A stretch of 64,000 bases of DNA from Onchocerca lupi (taxonomy: Eukaryota > Nematoda > Chromadorea > Rhabditida > Onchocercidae): the NCBI GenBank assembly GCA_028564675.1, contig JAOVVO010000160.1:1-64000 (forward strand). The letters are read 5' to 3'. This document shows, one piece after another, positions 13,133-25,100 of this stretch (its first letter is position 1; every line of letters starts with the position of its first letter). Position numbers and translations under genes: made by a program. The notes below the pieces were generated by a model. The model was given only the letters and a program-made list of their open reading frames with translations. It was not told where the DNA came from and ran no database searches.

Positions 13133-15193
13133 AAAAGAAAAAAAGAAAAAAAAACAACAAACATTGATATGATGAATACTTCCCGTTCCAATAACCGCGG
13201 TTTTGTATTCAAACGACCAAAGTCGACTTCGAACTTCATTAATCGATGTATACTTCCATTCTAAATTACGATAATCTAACGAATGCAAAAGTATCATTAC
13301 TTGAATTATTATTTTTTATCAGATATATGTCTTTATTACAATTTTGCTGAAACATTAAATTCATTTTTTCTCTTGATCAACAGAAAAATAGTAAGAGTAC
13401 CTGAATAGCAAAAGGATTTAATAAAGCACCGGCAACTCCACATGACACAATAAGCAACTGAGAATAAGGCTAAAGATTTTACATCAAATATTGACAAAGA
13501 CTAAAAAAATATGCAAAAAAATCATTTTCATGGAAAATTCACAAAAATTCTTAGAATTCCCATTATGGAAAATAATCAACAGAATGCTCAACCATTCAAA
13601 TCTATTACTTAAAAGAAAATTGTGGTTGAATAAGTGATTTAAAATCGTATTAGTCCATATCTTAGACTAAGATAAAAGCAATTAATGATTAAATAATTCG
13701 AAGTTAGCAAAACTTTCCAAGTTAACAAGCAGAAAATCCAGAAGAAAAAAAAATGTAGAACTTACATAATATAAATACCAATATAACGTAATATTGTACG
13801 ATTTCAAAAGCTTAACTGATTTTTTCTCTGGATTAACTTGATATAGTTCTAATCCCTAAAAAAAGTTTCATGCAAGTAAGTGGGAAAATGAATTCACATA
13901 CATCTGATTTGAAAAATGGTGCATATCATCTACAACTTAAAAAACGAGTTTTCGAATAACAAAAATCGCAAAAAATTATAAGGTAGATAAAAACCTGGTT
14001 TGTTATATACAGAATCTGGCTGTTCAAGATCCATTGCAAGCCTATGATGTGTGCTGAACGATTTTTTGTTGATTGTGAGAAACATGTGGATAAGGCATCA
14101 GTATTACAAGCTATGAAATTTACAAAATCCTTAAAATAGAACACATGTGTTGTTATTTCGACATAATAAAACTATTACAAAATGATTTTTGATATGTGTC
14201 TATGATATCTTTCACTTGATTTTCACTTTATTTCACTTAAATTTATTAAAAAATCATATTCAGAAAACTAATTGAAATTTACTGTTTCGAATTATATTAC
14301 TCATTATAAATTGGATTTTACTTTGCTATTATTCAAAAGATATTAAGAGAATCTTTAAACTGTGCAAAGTATATATTCTAGAAGCTTACTTTTGTGCACT
14401 CAAAAGTATCATTCAAGTTTTCATCATTTCGAAAAAACTTACAATAGTCGATTCATCATATTGCACAGATATCAAGCGTTTATCTGGAGAAAATTTGATA
14501 GCTCGAATTTTGCTTTTATTCTTCAATCTTAAATATACATCATTATCTGGAATCACTGCAAAATGCGTTTTTTCAACAGAACATCATTTTCGAATAAAAT
14601 TCAAATAAAATTTATTTTTCATACAGGCAAGTTCATCTAAAAATCAAAACAGTAAGGATACGCAAACGACTGAGGTCATTGAAATTAATCGAATATGATT
14701 TAAAAGAATAAATTTATTCGGAAAGAAAGACAGCGATAATTCCCAACGATTTTTTCAATTTTGAAAATTAAAAGTACCGAAATGAAGTGGTACTATTTGA
14801 TTCTAGCCCATAGGCTTTTACTTCTACAACATCTTCGCCGCGAACTGTTACAATCTAAAAAAAAAAAAAACTTCATTAAAAATTGGAAACGAATTTTCTC
14901 TCTGCATCGCTACTATCTCTATAGGCTAGCAGTTTAAAAAGTTATTAATTGGGAATGAAATAATCATTTACATCTCACATTTCCATCTTCCACTTAAACT
15001 CTTCTTTCAATCATTTTCTTGATATTGTTACCTTTTTATTAACATCATCATAAAAGATTTCAGACAGCGCACTACCCCGTTCGAAGATGACATGAGATTC
15101 GCCTACACGAAGCATTAACAATGATGATGATTTCGAACAACAATCTGTAATTGTATTCTCCAACCTTAAATACACATCAATATTCCGAATCAT
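9046..15193 (-). CDS. RMC1 / Mic1 family (regulator of MON1-CCZ1)
   Basis: RMC1 (C18orf8, Drosophila Bulli) is a subunit of the Mon1-Ccz1 complex, the exchange factor that activates Rab7 on late endosomes and autophagosomes. The start is ATG 15193-15191, after a U-rich AG acceptor 28 nt upstream. Exons read in order: YDDVNKKV (15032-15193), VTVRGEDVVEVKAYG (about 14854), AIKFSPDKRLISVQ (14443-14555), DFVNFIACNT with LYITNQ (13995-14129), GLELYQVNPEKKSVKLLKS (about 13857), PYSQLLIVSCGV, YIAVLRNG with FDNLIIVHHQ (about 11880), LYSPSWVMFQP (about 11480), and the C-terminal Mic1 domain with DVYTLDQKQRFLQYMLRYL, HQLLLYRIIPDSKQL and LALDMLSRLGTATEEIVEVL, ending at TAA 9046-9048. These follow the human protein block by block. 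The exon near 13170-13297 does not join in phase with its neighbour, so that part is uncertain. The exon 2 donor may be the weak A|GTACCA, which restores frame. Confidence 0.88.
13095..13154. repeat. A-rich tract inside an RMC1 intron
   Basis: Thirty-six uninterrupted A residues (13095-13130) are followed by A-rich sequence with single G interruptions to 13154. On the coding (minus) strand this is a long polypyrimidine run. Confidence 0.9.
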
Positions 15194-16274
15194 TTTAAGG
15201 TGCTATCTTCAGATCATTTCTGAAAATTTACAAAAGCACTGAAGCAATACTCCTACAGATAATTTCAAAAAATCCCATTAGTAAATACTCGACTTTTGGG
15301 AATTGTATCTGAACTAGCCCTAAATTACAGTGTCTTTAGCGTGTAGTTTCTATGCCTAATTTTTTAAATCATTTTCAAAACAAAATTGGAATTTGAAAAC
15401 CATTTATTTAATAAAGGATAAATAAGTGGTGACAAGTATTTTGTAAATGTGATGGCAGCAATTTCCTTCAAAAAATGGAAGTAAAATGTAAAATGACCAA
15501 ATAAGAGAAAATATAGCTAGTTTCTTTGCATTTCAACTTCTGAATTAATTGATATCAAGGAGTAAATCTTTCTCAAACAACGATATAGTGTACAAACTAC
15601 CAACATAAAGCAAAAAAAAGGATCGCGCTAGACGACTAAATGACGGTTACCAAATCTGAGGCAAGCAAAAATACAGATTTCATTTTTTTAAAATACGAAT
15701 CTCTATTCTACTTTCCCTTCAACTTCGGGAATCATCAACAAATTGATACTATGTCATATAGAAATAGATTTCCTTAATATTTCAGTCATTTCGACATATG
15801 CTTTGAGCACCAGGAATCTTTTTCTTCTTATTTAAGACAAATAAGTCGTATTGTAGAGGTACTTGCAATAGCAACTCATCCAGAATACGCAAATAGCTCA
15901 GTAAGTACGGTTCTCTTTTTTAGCCAACGTAGATTAAATAACTCAATAAATTTTTAAAGAAACGATTTATGTGCAGTCAAACATATGATAACACGTAAAA
16001 TGTAAAGAAAAGCTTACTTCGCTTTGCCTATTTCAAACAAACATAGTTAAAAAATCACAATTCATCGTAATGAAAAACAAAAAATTGAACGTTTAAAAAT
16101 CATCTGCTTGCATACATTTCTTCAAAACACAGTTAAAAATAATACATAATAATTAAAATGACTATTTAACATCTCGACTCAAATAACAGATTCCAAAAAA
16201 AAAAGTAGTTCGTATCTTCTAAATTGTTTTTTTTTTCCTCCTATCCTTTTTTCTATCATATCTGTACTAATGCA
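15194..16274. other. Gap between shugoshin and RMC1 (same strand)
   Basis: This 1.08 kb stretch holds the shugoshin 3' UTR and the RMC1 leader. On the minus strand, a good acceptor (gtaaattttcag) ends at 15220, just before RMC1, with no visible upstream exon, so it may be a spliced-leader addition site. The short leader contains ATG ATC TGA at 15217-15209, a minimal upstream ORF. Nothing else is recognised. Confidence 0.4.
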
Positions 16275-17937
16275 TCAATTAACATTTGAATTGCGCATTT
16301 TAGTCATTAAGTTTGGCTCTTTGAAAGATAATATCTTCGCTGCAGCAGCACGTTTGTGTCGGAGACCTTCACTTGAATTTATCACATTGGGAAGGCCAGG
16401 TGTAGATGTTGGTGTCATCAATAACTTATTCATTTCTCTCGAAGACTTTGTATTATTATCCGAGCTTCTTTTGCATCTTCTATAACAAAAAAACATTAGA
16501 GATCCAAAAAAAAAAAAAAAAAAATCAAAATATTTTTAATTGGTACTGTTCAGATTATCTAAACAATCAACGTACTTTGAAGTTTCGTTAGTGGAAATCT
16601 TTCTCTTCTTTTTAGTATACATAATAACTTCTGACTTCTTAATCTGGCTATTCATTGAGTTTTTCGCTGGTCTAATTTTCACATGCGCTGTCTTCGGTGT
16701 AGAGAATCTAGAGCTACAGCAAGTAGTTGATGATTCAGGGTTAGAGAATGTGGTAGAGGTTCCGGACTCAAAACTCGTAGTAGGCGTTATAGACTCCGTC
16801 AGAACAGCAAAAGCTTGTGGATCTGAAATGTAATTTCGGTTTTGTTTATTTCAAATACTTTAAAAACTTCGAGTGAAAATTAAAACTCAAAACAGAAATA
16901 ATCTTCAATAGATTCATAAAGATGAACAACCTTCATCATTTTGAGTCGAGAATGATGAAATCTGATTTGTTTCAGGAATGGATACTTCAACAAAAGAGGT
17001 CTCGATATTGTTTTCTAAAAACACATAAATCTATAAAAATTTCCTATATTTGAAATTCAAATGGGTTAATGAATTTTTGTTGGAAGTTTTGCTGGGAAAA
17101 TAAAAATACAGAAAGAACTTGAAAATCTTTTTGAAGCTTCATCATATAGGCGTTATAAGTTCTATCAGAATAGCAATGCTGACCAAATTCATAAGGCTCC
17201 TTTTTGATGAAAAAAGTTTGTCGCCGACTATTACGGCCAGATTTACGAACGTCCGGTTTAAACCTATCACCACTTGCAGGCATGATTAGATGTTTATCAG
17301 AAATGATATTTTCTTCATTTTCATCCATCTCACCGTATATATCCTAAATATAGAAATACTGCTAATAGGAAGAAACGAATGCACATTAATAGTTAAATTC
17401 AAATTATGATTATCTAAGAAAACAGAAAATATTAAAAAATTGAGAAAACAAATAACTCACTTCCTCTACAGCTTCAAGTATAGATGATGGCCGTTGCATA
17501 TGACGCCCAACGATTTCATCTCCTTAAACTATGTTCATCATTTCAACTCCATAAAAAACATAGTAAAATTTTATAAACTATGAAAAAGAAAAAGTAGCAG
17601 AGAATGATCAAGGGACCTGTTTCGCATGATGGCACTAAAACACTTTGATTACATTCGTCTGTACAAACAGCACCGTCGAAATTACTGGAAAAGTTAAAAG
17701 TCAAAAATTTTCATCATAAAGAAAACAAAAGCAGTGAGATTCATGAGTAAGCAACACACAAAAATAAATTTTACTAACAAAGCGTAGTCGAGGCGACTTG
17801 CTGCATGATTAAAATCTGCTTCTGTTTTCTTCATATACTGCACAGCTCGGTTAGCTATGGATTTTAAGTGTTGTACCCTTTGCTGCAGAATAAGTTAATT
17901 CTTTATTTAATCCTTGTAATTTTTTTAAAATGGATAC

Positions 17938-17968
<31 letters not shown>

Positions 17969-18674
17969 TACTGTTGCAAAGGTACTCTCTATCAGGAAAA
18001 AGAAAATAGTGCAATTTTGCTCATTCGATAGAGGAAATAACCATATAAAATAGCTCGAATAACTATGAATAACAGCTCTCCCTACCTTATCCCGCATTTC
18101 CCAATCCACCTATCTGAGCCTGACTAATTTATTTAATTTAATGATTCATTAGCAAGTCTGAAATTATACAAACAAAAAAAAAAAAAAGCGTGCCTGCAAA
18201 CGCTTTCTCACAATCATTTCGATACGTCCCTCATCATTCGATGATTCAAGTCCGACAATTCGGCTTTGTAAATTAACGATTTCAGTTTGCAATCGATTGA
18301 TTTCTGCTTTGGCGAATGCAAGCTGAATGCGAAGCTGTTGATTGGCAGCAACTAATGAACGATTAGATCGAACGGTATCTAAATCTGATCATTTCTTCAT
18401 CTTGTTTAATTTCACTTGATTTCTTTAGTAATATTATTTTTCTAAACATAATCCCGACTGCAAATTACTCGGTAAAACATGGTATATTTGAAAGTGAATC
18501 AATGTTTTATACGAGATAATTGCCTGAGTGGATGGATGAGCAAACTGCCGCTAAAAAATGTACTGTACTCAATGTTTCCATCTATTAGAATATAATAAAA
18601 TCAAACTTACTCAATTTACTGTCCAATTTCTCGAACAAACTCGAACTAATCCCATCAGTTTTGGCAGCAGCCAT
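16275..18674 (-). CDS. Shugoshin (centromeric cohesin protector)
   Basis: Shugoshins bind PP2A and protect cohesin at centromeres during meiosis and mitosis. Start ATG 18674-18672 (MAAAKTDGISSS). Nine exons can be joined in continuous phase to give about 389 residues, ending at TGA 16275-16277. Residues about 25-75 form the N-terminal coiled coil (RSNRSLVAANQQLRIQLAFA then EINRLQTEIVNLQSRI), which is the PP2A/dimer region in the family. The middle is acidic then Ser/Thr rich, with a basic cluster SGRNSRRQTFF. The last exon has the diagnostic C-terminal basic motif KRAAAAKILSFKEPNLMTKM, which in relatives binds phosphorylated H2A. Exon ends used: 18211/18212 donor GTGAGA, 17882-17779, 17684-17617, 17522-17461, then from 17343, 17008, 16822 and 16484. 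It is divergent from symplekin. The assignment rests on both ends being present in the right order. Confidence 0.85.
17946..17970. repeat. (AT)n microsatellite in a shugoshin intron
   Basis: About 12 AT dinucleotides in a row, next to an A run at 17938-17945. Likely length-polymorphic. Confidence 0.9.
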
Positions 18675-19155
18675 TTTCCTAAAATTTGCAAATATATTAC
18701 GCAACATAATATATCCTCTTTACTAAAATATCGAATTTAAATGCAACTATTTCGTGCCCATAGTCATTGCGGTTTGGGTGTGAATTGCCAAAAATCAGTA
18801 AACGAACTAAAGGGAGAAGTACTTGGTGGTAAATATATGGTTGACCGTGGGAAAGGTGGCGCGGGGTTTCTTTAGCTTAGAATTTAGAATTTGGAAAGAG
18901 CAGTCCTCTTCCGTCACTGAATTTTCTTTCGAGAAATTCAGAGAGATTGTTATATTTGTATACTTCACCTATTCAAAGTTTCATTTGTACTTTTGGTCTT
19001 TCTATTTTTACTATCCGTTATTTGTACTAAACAAAGATTAGGGAAAATGGATGTGAAAATTACCTTATGCTAAGAGCATTTTTTATCAGATATACAAAAA
19101 TGTGTAATTATTTAAAGGAAGGAGCTGATTGTGAAGGAAAGATCACGGGAATATA
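18675..19155. promoter_or_regulatory. Shared divergent promoter, shugoshin / symplekin
   Basis: The two start codons point away from each other across 481 bp. No other gene fits between them, so both 5' regions and promoters must lie here. No TATA box or defined factor site is claimed. Confidence 0.5.
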
Positions 19156-22100
19156 ATGAAGATGGCGGATGGTGAGAATATAAGCGAAGAGGTTAGTCTA
19201 TACCAAAACACTCTCATATAGACTATTTCTACTTCTTAGTCCTAGACATATTTTTTTCCTGCTGGAAGTTTGAATTGCATCTCATAATAATTACCGATAT
19301 TATTCCAAGAAAGAGGGCAATCTGCATCATCAACAAGATATTAAAATTCGGATGAAAATTATTTTCAGATTGGAAATGAAATACGTGAAGCCCATCAATC
19401 GTCTGGTGATTCAGTGGATATTCGTATCAAACATCTCTATAGGGTATTTATTTCTAATTCAGATATGAGAGCGAAGGGAGTATAAATCGGCTGTGAAAAT
19501 AGTAAGAACAGAAGTATACAGGAAACTTGAAATCAATTTTGTTAGACTGTAATAGATTTGTGGTTATTTATATGAAATAGAGTTAAGCGCTGATTTGATG
19601 CTTCATTTATTTTTTCCTAAGTCTATTTAAATTGACAAGAACTAAGAATTGAGATAATGTCCAGTTATATTTTTAAATTTGTCCTAAATTCGCAAAATTT
19701 TCTCATGGCACTTGATTAAGGGCATGTCATTTGTATTTTATTTTTACTTATAGGCTCAGGAGTTGCTATTACACAGAGATAAGAGCAGTTCTCTCCTTGA
19801 CAACTTCCTCGATGAAATGCTCGAATTTGTGGTGGAGAATGACTCCAAAATGCGTTGCTTCGTTGCATCCTTTATTGAGAAAGCTTGGTGTGTTAAGACT
19901 TTCTGCTTAGAATCCGAAATATTTCGCAATTTCTTCAGACAACTTTGTCCTACATAACTTTTATTTCATTATAGTAAGAAGGATTGCGAAATAATGAAAA
20001 AGGCTGTTGTCTCGCTTTCATATCTCATTCAAGTTGCTGGTGTAGGAACAGTTGCCGTTATCAAAAAGGTAAAGTTTTTAGCTATAGATTTTATTTCTAA
20101 ACCAGTCCTATAAATAAAGCAGCTATTATTAACATTAGATTATTTGAAAAGAAGCATTTTAATAATGCATGCTACCTTACTTTTTATCAACTATAAACTT
20201 AATGAGATAACTTTTTTGTTTTTTCTTCTAAAGTCTCGAGAATTCTAATCATTTCAAGGTAATCACAGTATGCTCGCAGCTCTACCCATTTGTTTTAAAA
20301 TGGGCAGCTGGATCACGCAATGCTGAAGTCGAGCGATGTTGGGAAGCTTTCTCGGTGCTGAAAGGACGTATCATGCAGCATATCGATTCTGATAATGAAG
20401 GGTATGGTTTTTATGATATTTACTGGTGTGAAGTCTTATTTAATTTTCTTCTTTAATTTTTTTATTGACTTTATTCCAATTAATTCTTTATCGATTTTAC
20501 AATTCATAAATACTCTATGTTTACAGCATACGTACTCAAACTATTAGATTTTTGGAAGCTGTAATCCTTGCGCAAACATTACGTACGGAAGTAAGCTGAT
20601 TTTTCAAATCGTTTTTTTTTTCTGCAAAATTTCTTCAGACCTAACTATTTTAACATCATATTCTCAAATTATGCTTTCATTAATACATCCTTATACTTCA
20701 TTGAGTCTGTTCGTTTCAGGAAAGTGAAAAAGGTCGTGGTGACAATATGTGCTTAAACGAAATTGGCCGCGACCATCGATTTATTTCATATCGTAAAATG
20801 GAAAGTGAAGCGATGTTAAATTTTAATTCGTTGCTTGATCATATTTCTTCGGCACATATATCTTCACTCAATTTGTTAACTTGTTTGACCTGCATATGCA
20901 ATATCGCTCAACAGCGTCCGCAGTTCATGCAAAGAGTTGTTGGTATGGATTTTAAAATTTATTGTATGTATCTTATGACATTTATTGCGTGTATCTTATT
21001 GAAATTTATTGCATATATCTTATTTGAAATTCCTCTGTTTTCATGTCTCATAGTGATTTTTTCATTTTACCAAATAGCTTTTATCCTCTTTTAACTCCTT
21101 TTTTCCTTTTATCAAATAGCTTTTAACATTTATTCAAATGAGATGAAGAATTGCAACTGTGATTTAATTTTCGCGAATTGCGTTTCTTCTGATTTGAGTG
21201 AAGTTAATATAATGCAGGAATTTTAGGAGCTCTGGAAGCTTTGCACGTCAATCTTCCTCCAACTTTGGCAACAAGTCAAGTGAAAAGTGTGCGCAAGGAA
21301 TTGAAAATGCATCTTTTACGCCTTCTGCGACATTCTAGTAGTACACCATTTCATCCAAGAATAATGACACTATTAACAGATTTAGGAGCTGCACAATCGG
21401 TAATTGCAAGTTTATTTTGGAAAATATTCTCATCCAGTAAGGCTATGTTTAAAAATTGATATTATAGTTGAAGTCCGATTAAGTAGGCAGTACCAGAAAT
21501 AACTGTTATAATGAAAGCATCTTATTATTCTTTCTTTAACAACTTTAATTTTGCTATGACTTTTAGGAAGTTTTACGCGCATTACCTTCTGCGAATGAAC
21601 AGCGTAAAAAATCTCATCGAAATAATGAAAGTAATGACGAACCGGAAGTAAAAAGAATGAAAGTGAGATTTTTATAGATGTATTTATTATTATGATATGC
21701 AACATCATTTTATAACCATATTTTTCATAACAGTAATTTTTTTTCCAGTTGTCTTAGTAAGTTAACTAAGAGCAGAGAAATTTGAAATTGGATAATTGGA
21801 TTATTAATTGTACTGGGTCATCAGAAATGTTATATGATTTGTGGAAAATAGCATATGAAAGCGGTATTTTTTGCGCTGTTCTTATTGACATATATGAGAG
21901 TTTTTCAATTTGCTCACTTATATCATTTTTGTAGAATGTCGGGGAAATCCCAACAGCCGTTGAAAAAGAGGATGATGAAGAATACGGGAACGAAGCAGGT
22001 CCAAGCATGTCTATGGAAGAAAGTCAGACTCAGTCTGCTATTGATATTACAGCCCAATTTGTTTACGAACGATTGAAACCAAAACTGATTACAGACTTAG

Positions 22101-25100
22101 TTCTTATATCTCTTGTAAGTTAATTATATTACTAGTAGTCTTTATAATTACATTGTAAATCGTATTTTAGTTAATAAACTAATTAGTGATATCTACTTGA
22201 ACAAAGTGAAATCACCTCTCCTTCAAAGATTTTACTTGTACTTCCAGGTAGCACTTCCAGATGAAATGCCTGCAGCATTCCAGTCATCATACACTCCTAT
22301 TGCTGCAGCTGACTCAGAAAGTCAGACTCGTCATTTGTCACGTATGATTGCAACACAGTTAACTAGCATGGAGTTAGGTCCAGGAATCGAGAAAATTCGA
22401 GCAGAAAAACAACAACAGTGTATCGATATTTTCTTAGACTCAAAATCACAGAATAATACATGAATAATAGTAATGTGAACAAATGATAGAAAATTGAGTA
22501 CTGCTTATTAAAAAAAAAACCAAGTATTTACGAAATTGTTTATGAACTGAATTTGTATAATCAATTTTATTCTGGAAAAAGCTGCTTGAGCCATCCACTC
22601 GTCTGTTGTAGTTTCGGGTTGAGTAATTTACGCCTGGCCATACAGTCTTTAAAATCTCTAGAAGAGTTAGTAAATAAAATTTTTTTAGCTCGTCAAATTG
22701 CGAGAATGGAAGGTACCGTAATTCCATCGGCTCCGGTGCATCAGTTTACTGCGAAACAGCAAAATGAAACGCAACAGTCTGAATCTGTACTGCCAGCAGT
22801 TTGTTTTGAAATGTTCACTGCAAAGTATCCATCATTTTGTGTTCTTTTTAATTGCTGGTCTGCCAGAAACTAAGTATTATTTTTTTTTTTTCAGGCTTTA
22901 TTAACGAAGGCTAAACAGAAAATTCAATTTGGATTACTTTCTATTACCAAAGAGTTAGATCGTGAACAATCGCTGAAACTTATTCTTTTTGCATTTCAAC
23001 GGATACTAGCTAATGAAAGTGCGTGGTCCATTACCTTCTTTATTCTAGTTTTTTTAGTTAAAAATTATTAATGGGTATTAACTATCTTAAAGTTAGTTTG
23101 TATTTCTAACGATTTTTCAAAATATTTAGGAAAGAAATTATACGTTTTGTTTTCTTTTTATATTTGCGCATTCTGTGCAGATAACATCTATATTAACTTT
23201 ATTACTTTTATTTTTTGAAACATATGAATTATTTTTAGAAAGAGCAATCCAAGGTGGTGTTGGTGTTGCACAACAGAAACTATTGGTCAGGCTTGTAACA
23301 CGTCTCGATCATGATTCGTGTGCTGAATTTGATGATCTACTAATGAATTTTATTGTACAAGAACAAAAATCACGAACTGAGCTGGCATTGCTGTGGATAG
23401 CAGAACTTTATGCGCAGTTTCAAGGGTATACTGTTGATAATTTTTATTGAAACTGTAAAAATGCTTTTTACATTTGTATACTTTGTGCAGAGTGCATCTA
23501 GCTTATTTACTAACAGAAAAAAAAAATTATTTTTAACCATTTAGATATTCCTTATGTCGTACTTCTTATGCCACAGAAGGATATCACAGTGAATCTCGGC
23601 GTTACGAACATTATAATGCTGTATTGTGCAATTTATTGAAGACATTATATGAGCGAGGAGAACATAAAGAAACGTAATATTCTCCTCCAAATTCTATTTA
23701 TTTTTTCTGAATTATAAAAATACAAATTTTGACGCATCTGCAAATTTGATTTTGTTCTTTACAGTCTATTTCACAAAATCTTATTGGAAGCGCCTCTCCT
23801 AACACCTCAGTCTCTTGCATGGTTACGAACTGCTTGTCTTGATTTGGTAGGTGTTAATTTTTTGTACCACAGTGTGCAATTGAGAAGTTTTATTAACAAA
23901 AATTTTTGACAACTCACAAAAATCCTAGCGGTTTTTTGAAATGGATTCCAAAAGAACTGCAGGTATTTGGAGCGTTTGGGATGACAACTTTGCGTGAATT
24001 AATTTTAACCCGAACAAGGCAACGCAATGAATTGCTGTGTATACTTCTTGACTTCCCATACAGTGACAGGGTTGATGTTCGTACACAAAGTGTTGAAACA
24101 GTAAAAGAATTGTGTCAAATCGATTACGTCAGGCGAGCATTTCTTGATATTTGCTAAGATTTATGATTATAATTTATCATATTCTCGAAAAATCTTGGAA
24201 ATATGAATATCAGTTTTATTTTTATTTTCAGAGGAGATGTCCGAGAACACTTAATTTGTTCAATAGATTATTGCACAAAGCCAGGTCCACCACCTCAATT
24301 TTATGCCTATGAAAAAGAAGATGCCAAGCCCCAGTGGGATGACGCAGCAATACGCGTTACCCTAAACTTATTTTTATCCATTCTTCCTCTCGACCATTCA
24401 TTGATACATATTTTGGCTGCTGTTTATGCGAAATCTTCAAATGATATAAAGCGGGTAAAGCTAAAATCTTTATTAGATAAATTTTTATTTTCCTTTGTTT
24501 TTATATGATTTTATCATTTATCAACATTCATAGTGTATAGAAGAACAGTAAAAAAGAATTGGTTTAAAATTTTTTTTAGATATATTCAGTAAATTCAAAT
24601 TATTTTTTGAAAAAAAAAGGTAAGGTTGCTTTTTTGTTTCATTAGTTAATAATGGTAACGTGGATAAGTTATCATTTTGACATTTTCTCTTTCTACTTTA
24701 TATCATTTCGCAAACATTTCCAATACCTTGTCTTCATTACTGCAATGGTTATTTTAAAAGCTTAAGATTATTAAAATATTTAAATCCTAACATGCATTGA
24801 ATCTTCATAAAATTTGTTTCTTCGAAAGAAGAACTATATTTTCAGCTTATATTGCGCACAATTGACAGTGCCATAAAATCTATGGGTGCAACAAGTGAGC
24901 ATCTATTGGAAATGATTGAAAATTGTCCGCAAGGGGCTGAAACATTTGCTGCTAGAATAGTACATCTTCTCACTGAAAGAAGTACATTTTGCAAATTATT
25001 TGTTTGTTAATGTATGGTGTAGTTTTAAGAAATTTTTCTCCAACTAATGACTATCCGGAATCTGCTCTAATTTCAAAAAAATTAATTCACTTCGTGTTTT

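Noticed and set aside
18190..18212. A GC donor (CAG|GCACGC) ending shugoshin exon 2
   Set aside because: A normal GT donor (ATT|GTGAGA at 18212/18211) a few codons earlier keeps the same phase, so a GC intron is not needed.
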